Of a stretch of 46,613 bases of DNA, positions 22,627 to 32,501 are shown piece after piece (the first letter of the stretch is position 1; each line of letters starts with the position of its first letter). The notes below the pieces were generated by a model. It was given only the letters and a program-made list of their open reading frames with translations, was not told the origin of the DNA and did not search any database. Source of the stretch: Fomitopsis serialis (taxonomy: Eukaryota; Basidiomycota; Agaricomycetes; Polyporales; Fomitopsidaceae); contig NW_025955273.1 of NCBI RefSeq assembly GCF_022376445.1, positions 1-46,613 on the forward strand, written 5' to 3'. A program made the translations under genes and the position numbers.

Positions 22627-25133
22627 TCAGTCTGGGTCCATCTGGTCCAACTCGGTGAAGATCGAGTCGGGAACAACCCGGTGTCCATGGTATTTCTTCC
22701 CCGCATATGCGGCCTGCTTGCCATTAAGCCCCTTGCGATATGCGTCCATGAAACGGAACGAACGTGTGCAGAAACTATCAGTGAGTGTCAGATTTAGGTA
22801 TCCAATAGCTGCATGGACACATACCGACGAATAGAGAGGAGAGGCACATGCTCGAGTGCATCCCTGACATTTGGCTCGAGATCAGCCTCTTTCGATGATG
22901 GAGGGCAGCGGCGATAGGTCCGCTTTGCGTGGCCCCAGCATTGCTCAATCGGGTTGAGCTCTGGGTGAAACTTCGGAAGAAACAACACATCGAAGCCACG
23001 CGCATGACATGCTTCCTCCACCAAGGACTCGACATCAGCAAAGTCTTTCTCGGAGAACAACATCCGGCGACAGCAGCAATCACTGTGCCCCTTCGTGCAC
23101 TTGAAGCCCTCACACTGGGCCTTGAGCTTCCGGATCGAAGCTTCCTTGCCTGGATAGCGCTCGATAAGAATCTGGGCCATGCCCTTGAACTTCCCTGCGA
23201 GATCGGGGTGCTGAGGATAGACGTCGGGATAGTATAGGCTCTGCGATGTCCCATCTTGGAACATCGCGTCGCTCATCTTCATGCGCTGCTTCAGCGGCTT
23301 TCCGTTCGGGCCATATACAAGGTTGCCGTTTTGATCATTGACCTTGACATCGACACCGAACCTCTCGTTGCCCGCTCGTGCAGGGCTCGGGCCCTTGGGC
23401 ATCCTCCGTGCCGAGATCGCATCGTCTGCTCGCTTGAGATGTGTCGAGGCATTGTCCAGGACGAAGAGGTGGTCTTCATCAGGATACAGCTTCCGAGCGA
23501 GATCCATCGCCTTGCCTAACTGCTCCGTGATCTCCTTGCTTGTGAAATACCCATCTCGTTCCTTCCCTGCTCGAAAGTAGACACGCGCGGAATTGGCTGC
23601 GTCATCTGAGCCGAGAAACCCATGGTCTGCAGACATGAAGTCCACAACCATCAACGAGACACCCTCTCCCTTGGGCTGCGGAGTTGCCTTCTCGTCCTTG
23701 TGGACCCAATAGGTATGTCGGCGATCATTGGCATAGAAGGTGCTCTCATCATGGAACCATATGACAAGGCGCCGATGCATAGGACGTGGACCTGCATACG
23801 GGATCTCGGTCCCATCATCATTATACACCCGAAGGCGATCATCAATGTCCGAAAGCACGGGGAGGAAGACATCTTGCCGGTAAGTGACAACATCCTCGCG
23901 TTCATGGCCATCGATATATTGACCCTTTGGTCCGACCCCCCAGCGGTAATCCATCCGATCCATCCATCGTTGCGCAGTTGCCACCGACGGAGCCCAGCCA
24001 TTGAGGTCGTACTTGTCCTGGATCTCAGGTGACTGGAAGAAATGGACAATGTCCATTGCTTTCCGATGTTTTCCGACCCCCTGGAGGTGCAGGTGAGTTT
24101 CGGCTGCCAGTTCATCGTCATCCATGATTGACACATTCCATGTGCCATACGAGTTGTACGGCAGGTCTGTGCGATCGGCGATGAATGCACGGCAGTATCC
24201 CCGAATCGTCTCCGCTGTCGTGCGACCCTGATCAAATGTGTGTGCTGCATCAAGGGATGCTTTCTGCCAGGTATGTCGGTCGATATCGCGGGTGTAATGC
24301 CACAACATGTTCTTCATCATCTCGAGCCTTCTCCGCAGCAGATCATCGCCCGAGAATGCTTTGTGGCCTTTCCCACTCGCACGCCATGGCCGAAGTAAGT
24401 TGCTGATATCCTCTAGGGCTGCTTTGGCGTCGTGGATGCTCGGAGCAGGGACATATGGGTGACTCGGGTGAGAGGTCTTTGCTTCCGAGTCATTGCTCAC
24501 TGGTTGACTAGCACTGGCAGCTTCAAGTTCTTCGTCTTCCGGGACATCCTCAACCTCGACAGCATGGTTCTCACACATACCATCACCTGCAGACCCCTCT
24601 CCATCACTGCCTACACCCATGTCAATGTTGTGGGCCTCGGACACACGTTCCTCGGATGGTTCGGGTGAATCTGTGGCTTTCGAACCACTCGCCACCTCAG
24701 ATTCGCCCCATGTCGGCTGCGCGATCTCATTGAACACCGACGACGAGCTTTTCGCCAGACCTGCCAACTGTTTCTTGGCTTTACCGAGGGTGGTATAAAT
24801 CCGCTTTGTTTTCGGAGTGACATCGGGATTCAGCAAAGCTGGCTCATTGTATGTCGGCGGCGGTGTCTGCGGTGCTTCGGATGGTCTACATTCGAGTGGT
24901 AAGTGCTCATTCTCTGGATTTGGAGACTGAACTTGCTCCTCAGTGACTTTTCGCTTTTTTATTGCATGTCTACCCAGATTTACGATAGCTTGCAGGAGCT
25001 TGCGCTTTTTTTGTGGCATTTTACGATGGTTTTCCGGTCGTCGAGCGACGGCGCTTGTGCGATCGTTACCTGCGCGCCCTTGCTTAGTCAGAGCGCTACC
25101 GTATTTGTGCATCAGTCTACGAGACTCCATCAC
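22627..25133 (-). CDS. DDE transposase, mariner-like with large insertion
   Basis: Exon 1 runs 25133-22825 and exon 2 22774-22627, joined by a 50-nt intron with a GTATGT donor; 818 residues, or 780 if the Met at 25019 is used. The N-terminal half is charged and low-complexity, with a basic tract KKRKLLQAI..KKRKV that could be a nuclear signal. The catalytic core shows VIWFHDESTFYAND (first Asp, residue 462), EDHLFVLDNASTHL (second Asp, 560) and FHPELNPIEQCWGHAKR (Glu, 730). NPIE and the D-D-E order are typical of the Tc1/mariner-IS630 group. The second-Asp to Glu interval is 169 residues instead of the usual 34-41 and contains a cysteine cluster (Cys 674, 679, 686-688). Similar proteins are widespread in basidiomycete genomes as unclassified DDE endonucleases, from memory only. 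Exon 2 supplies the conserved FMDAYRKGLNG tail. Confidence 0.9.
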
Positions 25134-25304
25134 TTACACAGGGCACTGAAAATTAATGTGGACGGAACTTTGTTAGATAATGTCTATTTGAACCACATTT
25201 CGGTGGGAAATTACTTCAGAGTCCCTATTGAGTGCAGAGAATGCATTCGCGAAGTATGCACCCGCCAAAACCGGCATAAGCGCCTAGGGGTATTCGCACG
25301 TGAT

Positions 25305-25331
25305 GATACGGGTTATGAGTGAGGCCTATCT
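25305..25331 (-). repeat. Right terminal inverted repeat of transposon
   Basis: Reverse complement of 22443-22469 except for one base; followed by TA at 25332-25333. Confidence 0.9.
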
Positions 25332-25513
25332 TAACATACGCATCATGATGCTGCTCGCTTCAAGTCTACAGTGTACTCCATACATTGTAAATGTCTAATA
25401 GTAGTCCATTTGGCATTTGCCGATGGGAAACCACCGAGATGAGTCTTGCCATCCGTAAGGCGACGACACATCCGGTACAGAAACCATGTCGGCGAATCAA
25501 TGCTGGCAGATGC

Positions 25514-26760
25514 TCAGACTCCCAGAGGAGGCAGATCCTTGCCAAAGCGATCGACTCGGCCTAGTACGAATCGGCCCTCCACCTCAAGCGTAGCAAAACA
25601 CTGATGCAGTATACCTCTGGCCTCGACCAAAGAATCAGCGACGTCATTGACGATCACAATAATCTCTAGTCTAGCGGCAGATAATGGCCCAGCTCGGAAA
25701 ACTGATGCCAGTCCTACAAGATCCACTGTCTTGAGAGATTGCGACGTGGCAACCACGCGCACAATCTCCATGACGCTCGATGGCACCTGCTGCAGGACAG
25801 ACAGCATTGGCGCGGCATGAGGATACGTGCTTAAGGTCAGCGTACGGAGTGAGGTATTGAACGAGAAGCCACCGGCCTCACGGAACATATCTACCGAGAG
25901 ACTGTCAGTATAATCATATCTCGCCTACAGGACTGGAGCTGCTTACCTGCCCCAGACGAGTGGTCCGAGTCTGAGGGCCCGAAGGTTACATGGACGTGCT
26001 CCAGACTTGGACCGCATGACTTCATGAAGGCTGCTACGTTCCTTGCCTCTTGCCATTCGACATAGGTCACGGACAACGTACGGATACGCAGCGCTGGTGT
26101 GAAACGGTCGAGAGCGACGAGGAAGAACGGGCACCTAATGCCGATGGTCACGCTCCGCAGAGTCCCCGGCATCCGCCAGTCAACGAACGAGGGGGAACTA
26201 CTGTCGAGGATTGTCCGATCGTCCCCGATATGTACGCCGCGCGAGAGCTCGAAATGCTCAATGAGCGGGGCAGCCGATAGCATCTCCAGAGCCGGCGAGA
26301 CAGTGGGGGAAACGAGCGTCTGGAGGGTGAGACTTCGGACGTAATTGCAGGCAGCGAGGATGCAAGCACGCGACTCCGGCGACAGGTACTCCCAGCGAAG
26401 GCACCGGAGCTCGAAGTGTTGAAGAGCAGTGAGCTCGCGGAGCCGCATGCGTGGCAGCATGCTGTTCAGCCAGGGCGATTCGAAAGCAAACGTAGATGCG
26501 GAATCCCTGGAACTACCGCCTAGGTCAAGACGTAGACGTCGCACATACGGAAGAACGGTGGATGTCGAGTCGCACAGCAGTTCACATGGTTGTTGGGAGA
26601 TGCTGTAGCGGTGAATGCTGAGTTCGTGGAAGTTGTGCATGCGCGACGCGGGTAGCCATCCTCGGCAGACAAGAGCGCAGGTCGCCAGTGTGTGTCGGTC
26701 ATCGTGGAGGTGGTCGATGATAGCGTCAAAGAGCTCCGGAGGTAATCGAGGGGCGTGCAT
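25514..26760 (-). CDS. F-box protein, tandem copy A
   Basis: Exon 1 26760-25947 and exon 2 25890-25514, 396 residues. The N-terminus is an F-box (LPPELFDAIIDHLHDD..TLATCALVCRGWLPASR), which would bind Skp1 in an SCF ubiquitin ligase. The remainder shows irregular leucine-rich stretches (LRELTALQHFELRCLRW, PLIEHFELSRGVHIGDD, LRIRTLSVTYVEW), as in the expanded F-box families of Agaricomycetes that recognise unknown substrates. It is about as similar to the next F-box gene as expected for an old tandem duplicate, with the intron in the same place (after SSGAG / SAAG) and the same phase. The protein ends at KDLPPLGV, whereas the paralog continues for about 90 more residues. Confidence 0.86.
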
Positions 26761-27236
26761 CTCGTTTCACTGAGTCAAGTGCTTGACACACTGGCAGGAA
26801 ACGTCGGTATTTGTAGGAAGGGAGCACTTGATGCGATGAGGGTTCAAGCCCAAGTTCTGTGAGCTGCAGGATCACTGCAGGAACCCACTAGGAACAGTCG
26901 TTGAGTACCACACGGAGAAGTGAGTGAATGAACACTTACGTGTCGTAGACAGCCTCTGCGCTTTCAAACGTTCAGGTTTGGGTGATGTTGAGCGACTGCG
27001 AGTCTGAAGCTCGGTCAGATACTTACTGCTCATTTTGCAGCAGTAAGTATAAAGCCGCTTGCGTTTATTTAACTCTTGTCGGCAACCACCGTGTCAATCA
27101 TAAGCGCTCAGGAAGGCGCTGTTGGTGATTACCATTTTGGGTGAGGATCAAACAACGCCATGTACACTGTCACATACGCGTCCTGACTATTGACTAGTCG
27201 ACTCCTAGCCCAACATTGCCCACCTTTCCTTGTCAG
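26761..27236. other. Spacer between F-box genes with a hairpin
   Basis: No gene seen. Contains a perfect 12-bp inverted repeat at 27019-27030 and 27039-27050 (see separate entry). Confidence 0.5.
27019..27050. repeat. Perfect 12-bp hairpin
   Basis: ATACTTACTGCT is followed, after the 8-nt loop CATTTTGC, by its exact reverse complement AGCAGTAAGTAT. It lies between the two F-box genes and upstream of copy A. Role unknown. Confidence 0.75.
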
Positions 27237-28824
27237 TTAACCCGGCAGCTGTGCGGAAGAAGCTGGAAATGAGTCATTCACCGCCCCTGCATCCTCCTCA
27301 TGATCCCCGAAATGGTGAATCTGGGGTCTCGGTGTGGGAGATGATGATGATTGGCGAGTCAATCTCCCAAAACGCGCATCACTGGCAAGCGTCGCGCCCA
27401 ACCCACGTCGCCTGCGCCTGAATCCTCTGCGATCTACCCCAACGTTGATGGCAAAGTACTCATGATCATCATTATTTGTAGGGCAGCGACAGATCCGGGA
27501 AGCGGAGAGCAAACGAAGCGTAGAACCCGCGAGGAGCGGAAACCTCCATGCTGTACCCCCAGCCCGAGTAAACTCGAGTCGACCCTCTGCCCTCAACGAG
27601 TCGAGGCGACGATACAACGTATCCCGGGCGTCGATGAGAGGTCGGATTTCGGCATCAAATGATTCAAATCCGATGATCTCTATTCTGGTTGATTCTAACG
27701 GTCCGGTGCGGAGTAGCGATGCCAGTCCGTCGAGGTCCAACATGCAGAGAGTCTGCGGCGTGATGCCAAAGAGGCCTTTCTTCATGGTAGTGGATGAGAT
27801 GCTCCGAAGAATCGGCACTACCGACACAGCGTTCACATCTAGCTGCAACGTGCAGAGTGAGGTGTTTTTCGAGAAGCCACCAGAATTGCAAAATATGTCT
27901 ACGAAGAGACGGTCAGCGACCACTGATACCAGGTATGAATGGCCTGAGGTGGTCATCACCTGCTGCAGAGGGCGCCGAGTCCGGGTCAGGAGAGTCGGCA
28001 AAGGAGACGTTGACGTGCTCCAGACTTGATCCACACGACTGCACGAACGCCGCCACATTGCTTGCATGCTCCCTGTCGACAAACTTCACGGACAACGTGC
28101 GCACATGCAATTCGGGGGTGAAATGTTCGAGGGCGACAAAGAACCCCGAGAGCTCACTCTCGATGTCCAGACTACTTAGCGTGTCCGGCATCCGCCATTT
28201 ATGAGACGGTAGTGAGCGGAGGCTGGCGATTGTCAGCCTGTCATCCTTCCTGGGGTACCCGGCGCTCAGCAATTCCAAGTGCTCAAGCAACGGCGCCGCC
28301 GATATGATATCCAGGACTGGCCGTAGCGCGTCGGTCAATTGCAGATCCCAGAGAATAAGACAACGGATGGGCTGGCAGGCAGCACGGAGGCAGGCGCGCG
28401 ACTCCCTCGACAGGGCCTGCCACCACACATTGGATAGCTCGAGGCATCGAAGGGCAGTGAGGTCCTGGGACCGCATGCTTGGCAGCGTGTTGTCGAGCCA
28501 GGGCGGCCGGGTGTGGAGGCGACCGCTCCGGCCTTCGAGCAAGTGGAGATGTCGCACGTAGGGAAGGACTGTGGATGTCGGATCGCACAACAGCGCGCGC
28601 GTCTTGCGGAGGGCGAAGTGTGAGTCGAGGCGGAGTGCGTGGAACATGTGCATACGTGCACGGGGTAGCCACGTCCGGCAGACGATGGAGCAGGCCGCGA
28701 GTGTGGGCTTGTCGGCGTGGACCAGGAGATGGTCAATGACGCTGTCAGAGAGCTCTGCGGGTAACCGAGCAATCGGCGTACTGCACGTCGGTCTCTTCGT
28801 CTGAAGTGGAGGGTCAAGTAACAT
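27237..28824 (-). CDS. F-box protein, tandem copy B
   Basis: Exon 1 28824-27960 and exon 2 27898-27237; 508 residues. F-box at about 18-60 (IARLPAELSDSVIDHLLVHA..TLAACSIVCRTWLPRARM). The body matches copy A throughout: DPTSTVLPYVRHLHLLEG, SQDLTALRCLELSNVWWQ, LSAAPLLEHLELLSAGY, VALEHFTPELHVRTLSVKFV. The intron position and phase agree with copy A. After GLASLLRTGPLESTRIEIIGF the C-terminus extends well beyond copy A as an Arg- and Ser-rich tail (RGFRRRRRGLGATLASDAR) that looks non-conserved; a further intron could lie there. The start at 28824 adds about 15 residues before the F-box; a later start is possible. Confidence 0.83.
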
Positions 28825-29072
28825 GGCGGTCAGTCATCGGTCAGAAGTCCTTGCCAGTGAATCATTCAAAATACTCACATGCTCTCGTAGATCTTCAGGT
28901 TTTTGGCCACACTGACTACCATCATCGACTTCCCTATTGCACAGCAGCGCGTTTTTGCACCAATCGAGTACGCGGCCGATGCACATCATGCGGCTCCACC
29001 TCCAAGTCAACGTACGGTCGAATCAATTGCGTTGGGGACACCCTACCATCACCCTCCTGTGAGTACGGTAGG

Positions 29073-29104
29073 AGGACCTGGGCGACTCCCCCAGATGTTC
29101 GGCC
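29073..29104 (+). repeat. Left arm of 32-bp inverted repeat
   Basis: Exact reverse complement of 29667-29698; core includes GGGCGACTCCCCCAGATG. Arms are about 560 bp apart. Confidence 0.85.
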
Positions 29105-29147
29105 CCGGATAGGATCCCTGAGGGCCAAATTTTGGCCAAATCCCCGG

Positions 29148-29166
29148 CCTACATTGGATCCCGGAG
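29148..29166 (+). repeat. 19-bp direct repeat, copy 1
   Basis: CCTACATTGGATCCCGGAG occurs here and again at 29604-29622. Confidence 0.8.
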
Positions 29167-29603
29167 GCTGCCGAACTGCCGTAAGCGCCCCTACCCTCGT
29201 CCTCGATTGGATCTCTGAGGGGTGGTTGGTATGACCATGTTCAATTGGTCAGAGGCTGGGTGAACAGGTGGGTACCAAGGTCATCGTTATATATATATTT
29301 TTTGCTTGCGCATCGCACAAAACATTGCTCTGCAGAGGTGTCGGGGCAGCTCAAGACTGACACTGTCACGGTTGCCATATTTGGTAGGTGTATTGGTGAT
29401 CAAATCTGAGTCTCACTTCACGCTCACAAACCAGACAGCAGCCTCATTCTACATGTGTAAATTATGTGGTATAGGGCAGCACAACTATAGCTAGAATGTT
29501 ATGAGACAAAAATATGGCCAGAAAGCCCCGAAATTTGAGTCAAAAGAATGTGACAATACTCCGTGACATTAGATCACATGACGTGACCAGTGACTACCCT
29601 TGT

Positions 29604-29622
29604 CCTACATTGGATCCCGGAG
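29604..29622 (+). repeat. 19-bp direct repeat, copy 2
   Basis: Identical to 29148-29166. It lies 45 bp before the right inverted-repeat arm, while copy 1 lies 44 bp after the left arm, so the layout is not a simple mirror. Confidence 0.8.
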
Positions 29623-29666
29623 AGCCGAAAAATAGGATCTTTGAGGCTGATTTCGAGGGTCCCCGA

Positions 29667-29698
29667 GGCCGAACATCTGGGGGAGTCGCCCAGGTCCT
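29667..29698 (-). repeat. Right arm of 32-bp inverted repeat
   Basis: Exact reverse complement of 29073-29104. Next to it lies the small palindrome CCTACGGTAGG. Confidence 0.85.
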
Positions 29699-30150
29699 AC
29701 GGTAGGACCGTGACGGCGCACACATGCAGTCCGCGCTCGGTCCGCGCGCAGTGGCTTGTCGACGTCCTAATGAGGTATGTAGTCCCATACCAAGATCATA
29801 CACGTGAGGGGCTTTTTGTCGAATCTAATCCCAAACGTTGAATGCAGCGACGCCTTCCGTCTTCTAATATATGGTAGTACTGAACACGGTCTGCGCACAC
29901 CGGGGGAGTCTAGTGCAGCATGGCGGCCATGTGGAATATGTACTACAAGTTCTCATTGTCTTTTACAATAGTGCCAAATCGCGGTAGCCAACCCAGTAAG
30001 AGACAGTGACACCCCGAAACCCCAAGAAGACGCACGATACTAACGACATTACACCACGACTAGTGAAGTCCACGTATTACTGTTGATATGAAGGTCCAAA
30101 GTCTTGGGTAACAAGTTCCTCCCGCCAACAGCGGTACAATGACCACCCGC

Positions 30151-32113
30151 TCACATCAGCGACCAGGCAAACAGCGCCCCGACGCTTGCAGCCAACGCCC
30201 AAGCCTTCGCCGCGCTTCCCATAACCGTCGCACCCGCACCCGAGGTGTTCCCACTCGACCCCGTCGACTTGGCCGAGCTCCCGCTCTTGCTCGCCGTCCC
30301 ACTCGCCGCGGCGCTGGTCGGGTTCACGCTGGTGGTCGCGCCCGAGCTCGAGAGGATCGTGCCGTTCGCGTTGAACGCCTTGATGTAGTTGATCTCGAAG
30401 TACGCCGTGGCGAGCGCGGTCTGGTTGCCGTTGTTGTACACGTTCTGCATGTAGCACGAGGTGGCGTTCGCCGTAGAGGCACCCGTGATCGGGCACATGG
30501 AACTGTAGATGGAGGGCACGCCGGCCCAGTCGCCGCACATGGTGATGTCGAGGACGATCTGCTGCGGCGCGAAATACTCGGAGATGTTGCAGTCAGATGA
30601 GCTGTAGTTGGCAGACGGTGTGCCCCAGTCGGAGATGTCCACGGTGTTGGCGGTGCTCGAGATGGACGACGGAACATTACTGCGCTGAAGGAAGTGTGAG
30701 GGCCCAAAGCGCGGAGCAACGACAATGGGGTGACTTACGCTCCAGAACCAGATGGCAATACCGGAAGCATCGAACAGAGTAGCGTACACGCCACCTCCCG
30801 AAGCCGCAAATCCAGGACCGTAGCTGTTGTCCTTGGTCTCACCCTGAACAGTGTGAACATCTTCAGCCCCATTATTCACTACGACATGAGTAGCCGTACT
30901 TACGAACTGGCATCCTGCCGTCGCATTGCAATCTGTCACGCCGATGCTACCAGAGAAACTCGCGCTGCTGGAGGCACTGCAACCCTGGGCGCTGTGCAGA
31001 GCGTACTGGTTGGCGGTCATGGAGTTGATAGCCTCGACAATGTCGATCTCGCCGCCCTCGGGCCAGCTCTCGCCCTTTGTCCAGAAGCTCGGCCAGATCT
31101 AGGGCAGACGACGGTAAGCACACATTCGGAGGCAGAGACTTTGCTGGCATGCGCCGGCATGCTCTTTCCTGACATATCTCGACAAGGAACAGCGATACCG
31201 GATCAGGCAGTTGAATGTCTATATACGACGTCGGGGATGTTCGGCCCTGCCCAGACATGCGCGTGGGCCGCGATTGGCTGGACCAGGCGGTGGAGTGCCC
31301 GAGAAAGGTTATTTGGGCGCTCGGCAGGGCCCCGATCACGCCGGCTCGAACCTCGACCAGACGCCGCACGCGGGCCCGACTTGGACGAGAGTCCGGGACG
31401 CCACCGTCGACAGCCCGCCTGACTCGGTGCACGCCGTCGACACGGCATCCTCTCACGGCGGAGGCACCCCGCAGTGGGAGCCCAGCTGCCAGGCGTGTGA
31501 GGTCGTTACCTCGAGACAACGGCGTGCAGGCAGTGTGCGCATGCTGCATGACGGAACAGGGGGGTACTCACACCGCATCCATAGGGTATGTGCGTCGCGT
31601 CCATGATGAGCACGGAGCCCAGCGCGAAGTAGTCTTCCGTAGTAATGCGGACCTGGGCGGAGCGCACAAGACTGTCAGCAAAGACATGGAGCGGACGGAG
31701 AGGTGGGAGCATGTGGACCGCAAGGCGCGCTGAGCGCGCCTCGACAATGCCCCGGTCTCCTTCCCCCAGTGACAGCGTACTCACCGAGTCTCGTTTCTGG
31801 TTCCAGGGCACGAACGTGGTGTTGTCGACCTTGATGATGGCGGCACCATTGTTGTCGACGTACGCAAGCTTCTCCGCGGTCGCGTTTGCCTGGCTCACGT
31901 AGTTGATGTCGCCTGCCCATATAGCGCCGTCACGTACCGTCCGAAATTGACAAAAGGGAATGCCGCACCATTGGTGGTGTTGTCATAGAAGTCGTAGAAC
32001 ACCCAACTGTCGAAAAAATTTGTGCCGGCATACTCCTTCACGAGGCTGTAGCTGGTGGCCGCGAAGGCGCTGCCAGAGTAGAGGGCCGCGGCGGTGAGCG
32101 CTGCCGCCTTCAT
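30151..32113 (-). CDS. GPI-anchored GH16 endo-beta-glucanase
   Basis: Exons in transcription order 32113-31969, 31912-31785, 31652-31572, 31098-30904, 30843-30739 and 30684-30151; 395 residues. A signal peptide (MKAAALTAAALYSGSAFA) is followed by TSYSLVKEYAGTNFFDSW, the usual start of fungal GH16 laminarinase-type enzymes. The active site EIDIVE (Glu 135, Asp 137, Glu 140) is complete, preceded by IWPSFWTKG. KDNSYGPGF and GGGVYATLFDASGIAIWFW are family core strands. The C-terminus has a Ser/Thr/Gly-rich spacer and a hydrophobic tail ending AASVGALFAWSLM, typical of GPI attachment. It probably acts on beta-1,3/1,4- or 1,3/1,6-glucans at the cell surface or wall; exact specificity is not readable. 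A 65-nt intron after GCQF must be removed to keep the core. Confidence 0.92.
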
Positions 32114-32501
32114 ATTTTGCGGAAGAGGGAAGAGGAGAGGAGGGATGCGGGAGGCGACAGAGAGGAAGGTGGAAGGACTGAAGTACTGACGAGGTGCGGG
32201 TTATATTTAAGACAGGGCGGAGGGCTGGACTTGGCAGACAGCGAGGGGGACGCCTGATTATTTAAATATGTCAGGAACCCGGACGAGGCGGGGATGTTTT
32301 CGGATCTGGTTGCATGACATTATTGACACGGCTATATACGGATGTGATCGAGTCTCGGAGCGCACTGGGCGTCTACCACCCCACTGAGTGCCCACTCTGC
32401 TGACACAAGTCCGTACATACGACGAAGACGCTTTGCGACGTCCGGAGAAAGCAAAATGTTGCGGAACAAGGCAAACAAAATCGTACAGAACGACTGTCTG
32501 C
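32114..32501. other. Promoter region of the GH16 gene
   Basis: No gene seen. A TATATTTAA-like stretch at 32201-32209 lies about 90 bp upstream of the GH16 start and may be its TATA box (minus strand reading TTAAATATAA). Confidence 0.45.

Larger units (their letters stand above)
22443..25331 (-). mobile_element. TA-flanked DNA transposon with DDE transposase
   Basis: The element is about 2.9 kb. Its ends are inverted repeats of 27 bp differing at one base (left 22443-22469, right 25305-25331), both beginning AGATAGGCCTCACTCAT. Each end is bordered by TA (22441-22442 and 25332-25333), which fits TA target duplication as in the Tc1/mariner superfamily. Beyond the TA the flanks do not match. The sole gene inside is the transposase on the minus strand. 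The reading frame, intron and termini all appear intact, so the copy may have moved recently. It sits between the eL30 and F-box genes and disrupts neither. Confidence 0.88.
28825..30150. other. Repeat-bearing intergenic region
   Basis: About 1.3 kb with no gene I can support. It contains a 32-bp perfect inverted repeat (29073-29104 and 29667-29698), a 19-bp direct repeat (29148-29166 and 29604-29622) with a third diverged copy near 29200-29221, the short palindrome GGCCAAATTTTGGCC at 29123-29137, and TA-dinucleotide-rich sequence near 29289-29300. Confidence 0.6.

Noticed and set aside
22441..25333. Longer (8-9 bp) target-site duplication around the transposon
   Set aside because: Flanking bases outside TA (gcaggtac on the left, acatacgc on the right) do not match as direct repeats.
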